DNA of 64,000 bases from Methylophaga sp. UBA3192 (GTDB taxonomy: Bacteria; Pseudomonadota; Gammaproteobacteria; Nitrosococcales; Methylophagaceae). The notes under the pieces are model-generated. The model was not told the DNA's origin and searched no databases. It worked only from the letters and a program-made list of their open reading frames with translations. A program made the translations under genes and the position numbers. The stretch covers positions 723,060 through 787,059 of the forward strand of contig DEXE01000003.1 of assembly GCA_002363955.1 (NCBI GenBank), read 5' to 3'. Positions 51,239-59,329 of this stretch are shown here, in pieces. The stretch's first letter is position 1. Every line of letters starts with the position of its first letter.

Positions 51239-51937
51239 TTATATGTTGTAAATGATCTGGGTGATAGTGCCCAGGCAGGTGTGTTTGTTGGTGAGTGTGA
51301 TGGCTGGATATTGTGGGTTTAATGCCATCAATAGATGCATATCACCGTCCTGAACCAGTTTTTTGATCATGACGTTTTCTTTGTCATCTCTTACGGCAAT
51401 GATTTTTTCTGGCATGGCTTCGATGGTGGGTTCAACAATAATAATTGAACCTGGGGGAATGCTTGGCCATCCTGTTGGGTTTACCATGGATTCGCCTTGC
51501 ATAACGTAACCGAAGGCGGTTTCCGTGCCCAGATTGGTGAGCACGGTGGGGACGGTTTCATTATGTTCAGTCCCATATATTATTTGTTTGGCATTTAACA
51601 CTGGAACGCTCCTTATTGTGGTGTCTCTCACTTCAGCGTTGTTGACGCTGCTCATTCCGGGAGCAATATCCATACCTTTATTGGTGTTATATTTTTGACT
51701 GGGTTCATTTACACCATGGGTGGTGTCCATCCATCCGTGTGACTTGTTGAAGACTTTTTCTACGGTTCGGGCCAATTCGTCACCGATGTTTCGTTTTTGG
51801 GCTGAGTCAGTTTTGATGATTCTGCTGAGATAGGTTGGTTTCATGTCCAGCCGATCAGCCATTCGCTTTTGTACGCCGTTGCATTCCTCTCTTAAAATCC
51901 GTTTTAGGTTTTCAAGACGTATCTCATTGATGGTCAT
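51239..51937 (-). CDS. CI/LexA-like phage repressor (HTH + S24 peptidase)
   Basis: A 232-residue repressor. The N-terminal helix-turn-helix (GVQKRMADRLDMKPTYLSRI) binds DNA. The C-terminal S24 self-cleavage domain has Ser150 in MQGESMVNP and Lys192 in VMIKKL, so RecA-stimulated induction is expected. It is divergent from the Cro-like gene, with shared operators at PR and PL. Confidence 0.93.
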   Translation of the reverse strand: MTINEIRLENLKRILREECNGVQKRMADRLDMKPTYLSRIIKTDSAQKRNIGDELARTVEKVFNKSHGWMDTTHGVNEPSQKYNTNKGMDIAPGMSSVNNAEVRDTTIRSVPVLNAKQIIYGTEHNETVPTVLTNLGTETAFGYVMQGESMVNPTGWPSIPPGSIIIVEPTIEAMPEKIIAVRDDKENVMIKKLVQDGDMHLLMALNPQYPAITLTNKHTCLGTITQIIYNI

Positions 51938-51995
51938 TTGTTTTTTTCCTATTTTTTACGACTTTCATTTTCGCATTTGCTTAATTTTGTGGGTA

Positions 51996-52048
51996 TTACC
52001 CTGAAAGGTGCATTTTTTGGTTGACAAATGAACCTCACAGGTTAATAC
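51996..52048 (+). promoter_or_regulatory. PR promoter with repressor operators
   Basis: TTGACA (52021-52026) and TAATAC (52043-52048) with 16-bp spacing form the rightward promoter. Operators TTACCCTGAAAGGTGCA (51996-52012) and TGAACCTCACAGGTTAA (52029-52045) are 33 bp apart; the second covers the promoter. They match the PL operators. Confidence 0.82.
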
Positions 52049-52057
52049 TCCCCATCC

Positions 52058-52285
52058 ATGGAACTAAATTCTTTCTTTTATGCGTTAAACGCGGATGACC
52101 GTCGTCGGTTTGCTGAGTCGATTGGTTATTCAGTGGCTTATGTTCGCAATCATTTAATCCCCAAAAATGCAGATCCTGATCGCTTGCCACCTTTGCCGAA
52201 GTTGAAAAAAATTGCTGAGGCTTCTGGTGGGAAGGTTTCGTTTGATCAGGTGTGTTCGCATTTTGAGCGGGTTGAGGCTGCATGA
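52058..52285 (+). CDS. Cro-like regulator
   Basis: A 75-residue small DNA-binding protein with a helix-turn-helix-like start (DDRRRFAESIGYSVAYVRNHL). It is the first rightward gene after PR, the place of cro in lambdoid phages. Its ATG lies about 10 bp after the -10 box, so the leader is very short or leaderless. Confidence 0.75.
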   Translation: MELNSFFYALNADDRRRFAESIGYSVAYVRNHLIPKNADPDRLPPLPKLKKIAEASGGKVSFDQVCSHFERVEAA

Positions 52286-52319
52286 TGTTTCTCTCTCCTA
52301 TCCTTTTGTCATTTGGGGG

Positions 52320-52439
52320 GTGGGTTGGCGGTTGGTTTTTACAGCCGCCTTTTTTATTCCTGTGGTGCTTAGTGTGATCTGGTTTCTGATGAATTTCTTC
52401 GATCATTACTATGAAAAAGGATCTTGTTATGGATATTGA
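52320..52439 (+). CDS. Possible small membrane protein
   Basis: A 39-codon frame starting at GTG with a hydrophobic span (LVFTAAFFIPVVLSVIWFLM) and a polar tail. A second candidate in another frame is a 31-codon hydrophobic peptide at 52282-52377, whose ATG overlaps the cro stop as ATGA. Only one is likely to be real; neither has a strong ribosome site. Confidence 0.35.
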   Translation: MGWRLVFTAAFFIPVVLSVIWFLMNFFDHYYEKGSCYGY

Positions 52440-52881
52440 TATTGAGGTGGATGCCAGCAAATCAGATCTGACGAAAAAGCAAAATGAGTTGCTGGCGATG
52501 TTGCCGACCGGGTTAACGCTTCCAGAAATTGCTGATTCATTACACCGCACACTGGCAACGGTGAATTCGCATCATCATGCCATGCTGGGAAAGTTGGATG
52601 CCAAAAACCGAACTCATGCGATTTCGATTGCGGTGGCAAAGGGTTATCTGAAGATCTCCCCGAAAATTATGTGTTTGTGCCTGGCGTTTCTTTCTGCCCA
52701 GGGCGCTGTTTTTCCCACTCCGAGTTTTGCTGATTCGCCCATGACGCGCACGCGTACACGGGGGGGATCGACACTTCGGTTATCCAGTGGTGCATCACGA
52801 TTACGGCAATCCTCTAAACGGTATGGGTTGGGTGAGTTGGATCGGGCTTTTTATTTTGAGGTGTCCAGTGAAGAAGAGTGA
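52429..52881 (+). CDS. LuxR-type HTH protein with internal signal-like segment
   Basis: A 150-residue protein. Residues about 20-75 form a GerE/LuxR-type helix-turn-helix (LTLPEIADSLHRTLATVNSH). Then comes a hydrophobic stretch ending like a signal peptide (IMCLCLAFLSAQGAVF, then PTPSFADS), and a basic tail. The start at 52429 has AAAGGAT upstream; ATG at 52411 is the alternative. A DNA-binding head tethered to the membrane is unusual; it may be a regulator of the phage early phase. Confidence 0.6.
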   Translation: MDIDIEVDASKSDLTKKQNELLAMLPTGLTLPEIADSLHRTLATVNSHHHAMLGKLDAKNRTHAISIAVAKGYLKISPKIMCLCLAFLSAQGAVFPTPSFADSPMTRTRTRGGSTLRLSSGASRLRQSSKRYGLGELDRAFYFEVSSEEE

Positions 52882-53041
52882 CGATGAAACGTGGATCGGT
52901 ATTTTCTTTGGTTATTTGGCCATTGGTGTTTTTTCTATTCTGGCAACCATTTTCAGTGGTTTGATGGCGTTGTTTACATTGCCAGCGCGCACACCTGAAT
53001 TGTGGAGCAAGTGTGTTCGGTGGTGTCGTGAGAATTTCTGA
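52868..53041 (+). CDS. Small membrane protein
   Basis: A 57-residue protein starting at GTG with GAGG 8 nt upstream. It has a charged start (MKKSDDE), then one long hydrophobic segment (IFFGYLAIGVFSILATIFSG) and a basic C-terminus. It overlaps both neighbours, typical of a compact phage operon. Role unknown. Confidence 0.55.
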   Translation: MKKSDDETWIGIFFGYLAIGVFSILATIFSGLMALFTLPARTPELWSKCVRWCRENF

Positions 53042-53855
53042 GGCGTTGGCGCATGTTCAGTCTTTGGGGCTGATCGTTGATGAATTGGTGACTGATGGTG
53101 CTGTGCATCGTGTACCTGTCACAGGTAAGACCAGTGGAACCCGAAGCGGGGCGTATTGTTTCAGTGAGTTGGTGATTCCGGATGTTCGCACGGAGTTGTG
53201 TGGTTTTGTCTGTAATTGGTATGACCGGCGTTTTGATTTTTTGAAGCCGGACATGGTGGATGATGATCCGTTCGAGTCGATGTATGAATCCTTGCAAGTT
53301 TTTACCGATATGCAGGCCATGCAAAAACAACATGAAGATGAGGTGCGAATTGAAGCCTCTCATCGTGCTGCTGAGATTTTTGCAAAATTGCCTGATCGCG
53401 GTAAAGCGCCGTTTTTATTCAACAATCATATCGGGGGGTATGGCCTGCGATATAGCAAAAAGACGGTGGTGATTCCGATCAGGACGATTGAGGATGAATG
53501 GCGTGGTTTGCAGTTTATCGATGAACATGGTCAGTCTCGATTTTTGACCGGTACCGATTATTCAGGCGCGTTTCATTTGCTGGGTAAGGTGAAAAAGGAG
53601 CTGGCGATTGTCCGGGATTATGCATCGGCAGCGGTTATTCATAAAACGATGAATTGGCCGGTGGCCGTGGCGTTTGATGATGAAAACCTTCGTGCCGTTG
53701 GTAAGGTGTTTCGCAAGAAATATCCGAAGATTTCAATTTTGATTTGTGGATCTGGGGACGGTTCCAAAGGCAACGAGGAAACCACTCAGGCGGCGTTAGC
53801 TGCTTTTGATTGCCAGGGTGAATGTGTTTATCCGTTTATTGGGAAAACAGTATGA
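53013..53855 (+). CDS. Phage primase-like (TOPRIM) protein
   Basis: A 280-residue protein starting at GTG with GGAG 5 nt upstream. The second half resembles the TOPRIM/primase region of phage and plasmid primases: EWRGLQFIDEHGQ, AIVRDYASAAVIHKTM and VAVAFDDENLRAVGK (acidic metal site). It lacks an obvious zinc finger. It overlaps the VapE helicase gene by 4 bp and likely primes phage replication. Confidence 0.75.
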   Translation: MFGGVVRISEALAHVQSLGLIVDELVTDGAVHRVPVTGKTSGTRSGAYCFSELVIPDVRTELCGFVCNWYDRRFDFLKPDMVDDDPFESMYESLQVFTDMQAMQKQHEDEVRIEASHRAAEIFAKLPDRGKAPFLFNNHIGGYGLRYSKKTVVIPIRTIEDEWRGLQFIDEHGQSRFLTGTDYSGAFHLLGKVKKELAIVRDYASAAVIHKTMNWPVAVAFDDENLRAVGKVFRKKYPKISILICGSGDGSKGNEETTQAALAAFDCQGECVYPFIGKTV

Positions 53856-55243
53856 GTCAGGCGTTTATCGATTTGGCCTTGCAGCAGGGTCCGGAGGCGG
53901 TCGCTGCAGCAATTCGGCAACAGTTGGAGAAGAACGAGAAGGTCACAAAGAAGCAGATTGAACAGTATGAAGTGCCCGATACCCCGGAGAAGCCTGCGGC
54001 GGAGTTGTGGAATAAGCGACTCAAACGAACCGATAAGGGAATCATTCAGAACAATGCATTCAACATCCGTTTGATCCTCGATAACGATCCGGCATGGAAA
54101 GATGTTCTGGCTTATTGTGATTTCTCTTATCGCATCCTGAAGCGAAAAGAACCTGGTGTGAAGGAATTCAAGACCGGGGAGTGGGATGATGGTGACACGG
54201 CCCGTTTGCGTATATGGCTGAGTGATCGCTATAACTTTAATGCTCCCCGTTCTGAGGTGTTGGATGCGTTGCTGGCTTCCAGTCAGTCAAAACGATTTCA
54301 TCCGGTGCGTGAGTATTTATCATCGCTCGTTTGGGATGGTGAAAAGCGCATTGATAATTGGCTGGAAGGCTGTCTCGGCGCGAAAGCTGAGGCGGGGTCT
54401 GCTTACCTGCAGTTGGTCAGTCGTTACTTTCTGATTTCTGCTGTGGCCAGAATTATGCCACCACTCAAATCCGATGAAATCAACAAGGTTGATACGGTGT
54501 TGATCCTCGAAGGTAATCAGGGGATCAAGAAGTCGACAGCGGTGAAGACGCTCTTTGGTGAGTGGTTTTCAGATGCTCCCATCCCGATTGGCGATAAAGA
54601 TGCCTATCAAAACATTACGGGGGTGTGGGGCGTTGAAATGGCCGAACTGGATGCCTTTAACAAGGCAGAAAACACGGCGGCTAAGATGTTCTTTTCTCAA
54701 CAGCGTGACCGATATCGACCGAGTTACGGCACGTTTGCTCATGATTTCCCCAGGCAATGTGTTTTTGTCGGTACCACTAATCAGGATGAATACCTGAAAG
54801 ATTACACAGGGAACCGACGTTATTGGCCGGTGATGTGTACAAAAATCAATGTGCAGGCGTTAGCTGATTTTCGCGATCTGTTATGGGCTGAAGCCTTTCA
54901 TGCCTATCAATCGGGTGAACGGTGGTGGGTAGACGGCCCGGATGAGCTTGCTCTGTTCGAGAGTGAGCAGGATAACCGGATGCAGGCCGATCCATGGGAA
55001 TCAATGCTGCAGGACTTCCTCGATTCGACAACAGATGAATATTTCACAGCTGCGGATTTGTTGATCAACTGTATCAAATTGGACGGGGGGCACATGACCC
55101 GTGCCCACACTAATCGCCTGGCACCCATCATGAAAGCGTTGGGATGGAAGAATGTTCGGCGGTGGATTTTAACCGGAACTTCAGTCAAAAAAGTACAGCG
55201 GCGAGTGTATGTCAGACCTGAAAATAATGAGGCACCTTTCTGA
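53852..55243 (+). CDS. VapE-family replicative helicase
   Basis: A 463-residue protein of the virulence-associated E family, a P-loop ATPase used by phages and satellites for replication initiation. Walker A is EGNQGIKKST, Walker B is GVEMAELDAF, and TTNQDEYLKDYTGNRRYWP is the conserved sensor region. Its ATG overlaps the primase stop. An iteron-rich presumed origin follows directly, which fits an initiator helicase. Confidence 0.9.
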   Translation: MSQAFIDLALQQGPEAVAAAIRQQLEKNEKVTKKQIEQYEVPDTPEKPAAELWNKRLKRTDKGIIQNNAFNIRLILDNDPAWKDVLAYCDFSYRILKRKEPGVKEFKTGEWDDGDTARLRIWLSDRYNFNAPRSEVLDALLASSQSKRFHPVREYLSSLVWDGEKRIDNWLEGCLGAKAEAGSAYLQLVSRYFLISAVARIMPPLKSDEINKVDTVLILEGNQGIKKSTAVKTLFGEWFSDAPIPIGDKDAYQNITGVWGVEMAELDAFNKAENTAAKMFFSQQRDRYRPSYGTFAHDFPRQCVFVGTTNQDEYLKDYTGNRRYWPVMCTKINVQALADFRDLLWAEAFHAYQSGERWWVDGPDELALFESEQDNRMQADPWESMLQDFLDSTTDEYFTAADLLINCIKLDGGHMTRAHTNRLAPIMKALGWKNVRRWILTGTSVKKVQRRVYVRPENNEAPF

Positions 55244-55263
55244 TGTTGGCTGAAATCAACCAA

Positions 55264-55530
55264 TTTTGTGACAACCGTGACAACCTAGTGACATCCGTTT
55301 TTTCTGAGGTTGTCACGCCGAAAAGCCGCGCCATTACTCGTTTTAAGAGATTTGTGACAACCGTGACAACCTCCTTACGTGACACGTGGGCGCACATGCG
55401 CGCACATACATGCGCACGTGATTACGTTGTCACATACGTCACATCATGTTTTTTAATAAATAAATCAGATAGTTATGTTGTGACAACCGCTTTTTTTTCG
55501 GTTGTCTTCGGTTGTCTTGGTTGTCACAAG
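55264..55530. repeat. Iteron array, presumed prophage replication origin
   Basis: The 9-mer GTGACAACC occurs five times directly: a tandem pair at 55268 and 55277, a tandem pair at 55354 and 55363, and one at 55480. It occurs twice inverted (55308, 55519), with degenerate copies at 55288, 55500 and 55510. Between the groups are a GC-rich patch (about 55380-55420) and an AT-rich stretch (about 55449-55478). The array lies right after the primase and helicase genes. The 104-codon frame across it reflects the repeats, not a gene. Confidence 0.7.
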
Positions 55531-55553
55531 GCTTTTACTTCATGGGGGTGGGT

Positions 55554-55925
55554 ATGAATCGTGACGTTCGGGTGAACACTAAATCATTGTTGTATCGATG
55601 GGGACAGTGGGCCAGCCGTGATGGCATGTCTCGTTTGGATTACCCACCAATGTCTGCGGAGCAGATGGATCACATCAAAATCCATGAGGGTGATTTCCCG
55701 ACTGAGCAGCGTGTCGAGGAAGCGTTGACTGAGTTAGGCCGCTTTGATGATTTAGCACTGCAGGCAACAAAACTGTATTACACCGAAGATAAAGAAACCG
55801 GGGGCATGCTCAGTTGGGATGAAGTCGCTGATCGGTTGAAGTGTGGAAAGAAACGCATCAAAGCTGCTCATGATTTCACAATCGGTTTTGTTGCCAGTGC
55901 ACTACGTGACCTGGTATCTAACTGA
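55554..55925 (+). CDS. Possible Q-like antiterminator
   Basis: A 123-residue protein with the feel of phage late antiterminators: LLYRWGQWASRDGMSRLDYPP near the start (in part) and a C-terminal helix-turn-helix-like segment (SWDEVADRLKCGKKRIKAA). The start at 55554 follows GGGGGTGGG. Position downstream of replication and before holin and cos fits a Q role, but similarity is weak. Its stop overlaps the next start (TGATG). Confidence 0.5.
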   Translation: MNRDVRVNTKSLLYRWGQWASRDGMSRLDYPPMSAEQMDHIKIHEGDFPTEQRVEEALTELGRFDDLALQATKLYYTEDKETGGMLSWDEVADRLKCGKKRIKAAHDFTIGFVASALRDLVSN

Positions 55926-56140
55926 TGGAGCTCAATCTTTCCCGACTAGATCCAGAACGTAAGGTGTTTGCATGGAACTGGATCAAGGAAAACAAACCGG
56001 AGGTGGCTGCATTAATCGAATCAGCGTTCGTAAAATCAGCGCAAAAACACTTTGCAGGTGAAATCATTGTGAACGTCAGCGCCAGTGATTTAGCGGACAT
56101 GAAAGAAAAGTTTGCAAAGGGACCCCAAATTGTTATATAA
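55925..56140 (+). CDS. Hypothetical phage protein
   Basis: A 71-residue soluble helical protein (FAWNWIKENKPEVAALIES) of unknown role. It overlaps the preceding stop by one base, and a strong terminator follows 22 bp after its own stop, marking the end of this transcription unit. Confidence 0.55.
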   Translation: MELNLSRLDPERKVFAWNWIKENKPEVAALIESAFVKSAQKHFAGEIIVNVSASDLADMKEKFAKGPQIVI

Positions 56141-56162
56141 ATCTGCACATGATTCCATAAAT

Positions 56163-56193
56163 GCCTCTAGCGCTTGCGTTAGAGGCTTTTTTT
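56163..56193 (+). terminator. Rho-independent terminator
   Basis: GCCTCTAGCGC, loop TT, GCGTTAGAGGC (one G-T pair), then seven T residues. If the upstream gene is a Q-type antiterminator, this is the natural terminator it would read through to reach the lysis and head genes. Confidence 0.9.
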
Positions 56194-56216
56194 ATGCCCA
56201 AGATTTAGGTGACAGC

Positions 56217-56489
56217 ATGAACTTGAGTGAAATCCTCAATCGTTTTTTTGAAACTATTTCTCTCGGCTCATCAAAAGTCGTTTATTTCCTCAGTTGGTTG
56301 GGCTTATTAATTTCTGGATTGACCGCTGAACAAATAACCGGGGGAGTCGTGGCAAGTATCTCGGTCATTTCAATGATTGTTGCAGGCATCTTGAATTACA
56401 AATTGAAAGTCCGGTTGATTCGGATTGCGGAATCAAACTTAAACAATCAAGACGCTCATGAAATGTTTTTGGAGCAAACCCGTGAGTAA
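56217..56489 (+). CDS. Putative holin
   Basis: A 90-residue protein with two membrane spans (about 19-36 and 42-62, ITGGVVASISVISMIVAGIL) and a charged C-terminal tail, the layout of class II-type holins. The start at 56217 has AGGTGA 4 nt upstream. It is the first gene after the terminator and the last before the cos-like site. No endolysin is adjacent, so lysis genes are probably split. Confidence 0.6.
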   Translation: MNLSEILNRFFETISLGSSKVVYFLSWLGLLISGLTAEQITGGVVASISVISMIVAGILNYKLKVRLIRIAESNLNNQDAHEMFLEQTRE

Positions 56490-56508
56490 TTTACCCTACA
56501 AAACGTTT

Positions 56509-56575
56509 GGGTCCTTACTCGGGGGTGGGGCGCTTGCGGCTCTACGTTCCCGCTGAAAAATTTGAAGTGGTGGTG
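56509..56575. other. Candidate cos packaging site
   Basis: GGGTCCTT is followed by a G-rich block (CGGGGGTGGGGCG), then GCGGC and CCGCTGAAAAATTT. The order resembles the lambda cosN region (GGGTCCTT..., GGGGCGGCGACCTCG, TGAAAATTTT). It lies 56-122 bp upstream of the terminase small subunit gene, the position of cos in lambda. Exact cut sites cannot be assigned. Confidence 0.45.
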
Positions 56576-56630
56576 CATGTGGGGTTGTAACTGGCTCATA
56601 TCAACACCTTAAACCACTAACGATCACACT

Positions 56631-57170
56631 ATGAAACTTGACCTCAACCAACCAGCTAACCAAAGCCATATCGCGCTTGCTGTTGGAAAGTCACAGCAGG
56701 CGGTTTCAAAGTTGGCCGCGAAAATAGGCGTTGCCGAAAATCTCACGAATGGTCAGCTGCTGCAGGCATTGTTTCAGCGATTAACTGATGAAGCCGCTGG
56801 GCGTGGAGGTGCTGATCAGGCAGAACTGACCCGAATGCGAATCCGAGAATCCATGGCAAAAGCCATTGCGATGGAAACGCAGAACCTGAAAGACCTGGGT
56901 TTATTGATATCAGTTGAAGATCTGGAACCGATGCTGGAGCAGTGGGCTACCGTCAGCCGGTCGGAAGTTTCCAATGCGCTAATGAAAATCGTGGCCGATA
57001 TTGAAGGGGAACACGATATTGCAGTAAATCAGGACATGGTAAATGGCCATATTTCAGCCGCCTACAAACTCATCGGTGACTATCCCGGACGATATCAGGA
57101 AGATTCTGAAAGCGTCATTGCTCTCGATGATGAGCCGGATCGCAAAGAAATGGATACCGCCGAAGAATAG
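56631..57170 (+). CDS. Terminase small subunit (Nu1/DUF1441-like)
   Basis: A 179-residue protein with an N-terminal helix-turn-helix (QSHIALAVGKSQQAVSKLAA) that would recognise the cos site, and a helical C-terminal part for contacting the large subunit. It overlaps the large-subunit gene by 44 bp. Confidence 0.8.
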   Translation: MKLDLNQPANQSHIALAVGKSQQAVSKLAAKIGVAENLTNGQLLQALFQRLTDEAAGRGGADQAELTRMRIRESMAKAIAMETQNLKDLGLLISVEDLEPMLEQWATVSRSEVSNALMKIVADIEGEHDIAVNQDMVNGHISAAYKLIGDYPGRYQEDSESVIALDDEPDRKEMDTAEE

Positions 57171-59106
57171 AGCAACACTGGAATGGATGCGGGCGGAGTT
57201 TATTCTCCCCGAAGAATCTGGGGATTTAGCGGGCAAATATAACGTCGATTACGTTCCGTATTTGTGGGGCATCTTCAACGTTTTGGACATGCAGCATATT
57301 CGCATCGTCGTGATGATGAAGGCTGCCCAGATTGGTTGGACCTTTGGTCTGGTCGGTTACCTGGGCAAGCGGGCCGAATGCCAGCCCGGCAATATACTGC
57401 TGCTGTTTCCTAAAGAGGGTGCAGCCAAAGAATTCAGCGATGAAAAGCTGGTACCGAGCATCCGCTCCACGCCAGCCATGTCGCGATTGATTGATGTGAC
57501 CAAAGTCCGCAAGGATGGCCAGCGGAACCTGTTTAAAAAATTTCCGGGCGGCTTCCTGAAAATGGTCGGTTCCAACTCGGTGAGCAACGTCAAATCCACA
57601 CCGGCTCAACTGGTCGTTGCTGAAGAACCAGACGACACCAGTGAGAACGTCAAGGATCAAGGCGATGCCATCCGGTTATCGCGTGAACGGCTCAAGCGTC
57701 AGCGCAGCGGCAAGCTGGTGCTGGGTGGCACACCCTCGGTCGCAGGCGTTTCACGGGTTGAAGAATTTATCAACCTGTCGAATCAGATGGTGTTGCCGAT
57801 CCGTTGCCATGATTGTGATGAAAAGCATGTCCTGAACTGGGACAACGTATCGTGGGGTTTTCGCTCTGACAATATCACGCACACTGTGTTTGGCAACAAT
57901 GATCCAGATTCGGCCATTTATGCCTGCCCACACTGTGGCAGCGCCTGGGATGACTGGCAGCGTAAAAAGAATATTTTCGATACCGTCAAAGCGGCCTATG
58001 ACGAAGGTGATCCGCTTTGTGGATGGGAACCGACTGCTGATTCAACCAGCATTTATGGTTTCCGGGATCTGAATGAACTTTATGTCTGTTTGCCTGGTAC
58101 CAGCCTGGCTGATGTGGTTAGAGATTATTTAGAGGCCAAATACGACGCTGATCGTGGCGATCAAAGTGGACTGATTGTTTTTACCAACTCGAAACTGGCC
58201 CTGCCATACGAGTATCAAACCGACGCACCCGATCCAGACCAACTGGCGGAACGTGGCGAAGATTATGAAATCTTCACCGTTCCCCATGGCGGCCTGATCC
58301 TGACGGCTGGTGTGGACGTTCAGCATGATCGCGTGGCCATTACCATTTGGGCATGGGGTCGTGGTGAGGAAATGTGGCTGGTTTACTGGGATGAACTTCC
58401 AGCGAAAAGCACCACAGTCGATGAGAACGATCCGGTTTGGTCAGAACTCGACAAGATTTTGTTCCGGCCAATGCGCCATGCTGCAGGATGGCAAATGCAG
58501 CTTAGTGCGGCCACGATAGATTCATCAGACGGTCAAACTAATGATGCCGTTTACAGTTATGTAAGGGCAAGGCAAAACCGAGGGCTGATGGCCGGTAAAG
58601 GCTCATCGAATGATTACGGTACCCGTGAAATATTCAGCCTGCCGAAAAAGCTGGATCAGAAAACCAAAACCAAGATCAGCAAGTACGGTCTGCGGGCCTA
58701 CATGGTCGGCACCTATAAAGCCAAAGAGTTATTGATCGGTGATAAAGGCCGGGTGACGCTTCAAGGCAGTGGCCCTGGCCGAATGCACTGGTATAAAACT
58801 GTCCGTGCTGATTTTTATGAGCAGCTCATGTCTGAGGTGCTGGTTCCGGATCGACGCGCTCGCCGGAAAAAATCCTGGCAAGTGAAATCAGGTGTGCGTA
58901 ATGAGGCTATTGACTGCACGGTGATGGCATTGCATGCCGGACGTTCAGTCAAGATCCACACCATGACACCCGGCCAATGGGATGCATTGGAAGCGAAACT
59001 GGCCCAGTCAGATTTGTTTGATAATTTGCCAGCCGATGAAGCCGCTTATGCCGTTATTGATAAACCAAAAACACGCGGTCGCCGCGTGATTAGCAGTGGA
59101 GTTTGA
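57127..59106 (+). CDS. Terminase large subunit (lambda GpA family)
   Basis: A 659-residue packaging ATPase/nuclease of the GpA family. The ATPase region has VVMMKAAQIGWT (A-motif variant) and QLVVAEEPDD (B-motif). A zinc knuckle pair (CHDCDE, CPHCGS) is in the middle. The nuclease half includes AGVDVQHDRV. The start at 57127 (ATG-ATG) is chosen within the small-subunit overlap. Confidence 0.93.
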   Translation: MMSRIAKKWIPPKNRATLEWMRAEFILPEESGDLAGKYNVDYVPYLWGIFNVLDMQHIRIVVMMKAAQIGWTFGLVGYLGKRAECQPGNILLLFPKEGAAKEFSDEKLVPSIRSTPAMSRLIDVTKVRKDGQRNLFKKFPGGFLKMVGSNSVSNVKSTPAQLVVAEEPDDTSENVKDQGDAIRLSRERLKRQRSGKLVLGGTPSVAGVSRVEEFINLSNQMVLPIRCHDCDEKHVLNWDNVSWGFRSDNITHTVFGNNDPDSAIYACPHCGSAWDDWQRKKNIFDTVKAAYDEGDPLCGWEPTADSTSIYGFRDLNELYVCLPGTSLADVVRDYLEAKYDADRGDQSGLIVFTNSKLALPYEYQTDAPDPDQLAERGEDYEIFTVPHGGLILTAGVDVQHDRVAITIWAWGRGEEMWLVYWDELPAKSTTVDENDPVWSELDKILFRPMRHAAGWQMQLSAATIDSSDGQTNDAVYSYVRARQNRGLMAGKGSSNDYGTREIFSLPKKLDQKTKTKISKYGLRAYMVGTYKAKELLIGDKGRVTLQGSGPGRMHWYKTVRADFYEQLMSEVLVPDRRARRKKSWQVKSGVRNEAIDCTVMALHAGRSVKIHTMTPGQWDALEAKLAQSDLFDNLPADEAAYAVIDKPKTRGRRVISSGV

Positions 59107-59110
59107 CACC

Positions 59111-59329
59111 ATGCCCGGAATAACACTTGAACAAGCCGAAGCAAAACTGGCTTTATGGATGGAGGCAGATGACAAGGTTTCACGCTCACAATATTACATG
59201 GTTGATGGCCGTCAGCTGACCCGTGCCAATGCCGTTGAAATCCGTAAAAACATCGACTATTGGCAAAAGAAAGTCAGCCGGTTATCACGTGGCGGCATCA
59301 GTATTTCGCGAGGTTATTTCGGTGGCTAA
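59111..59329 (+). CDS. Head-tail joining protein, gpW/DUF6148-like
   Basis: A 72-residue helical protein (GITLEQAEAKLALWMEAD, VEIRKNIDYWQKKVSRL) of the small connector type located between terminase and portal, as gpW in lambda. The start at 59111 has GGAG about 9 nt upstream. Overlaps the portal start by 8 bp. Confidence 0.8.
   Translation: MPGITLEQAEAKLALWMEADDKVSRSQYYMVDGRQLTRANAVEIRKNIDYWQKKVSRLSRGGISISRGYFGG

Noticed and set aside
55243..55557. A 104-codon rightward frame between the VapE helicase and the Q-like gene
   Set aside because: Its sequence is made of direct and inverted GTGACAACC repeats and gives low-complexity VTTVTT stretches; the region fits an origin better.
56490..56564. 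A 24-codon frame from GTG 56482 across the cos-like site
   Set aside because: It is too short, has no recognisable product and is better explained by the packaging site.
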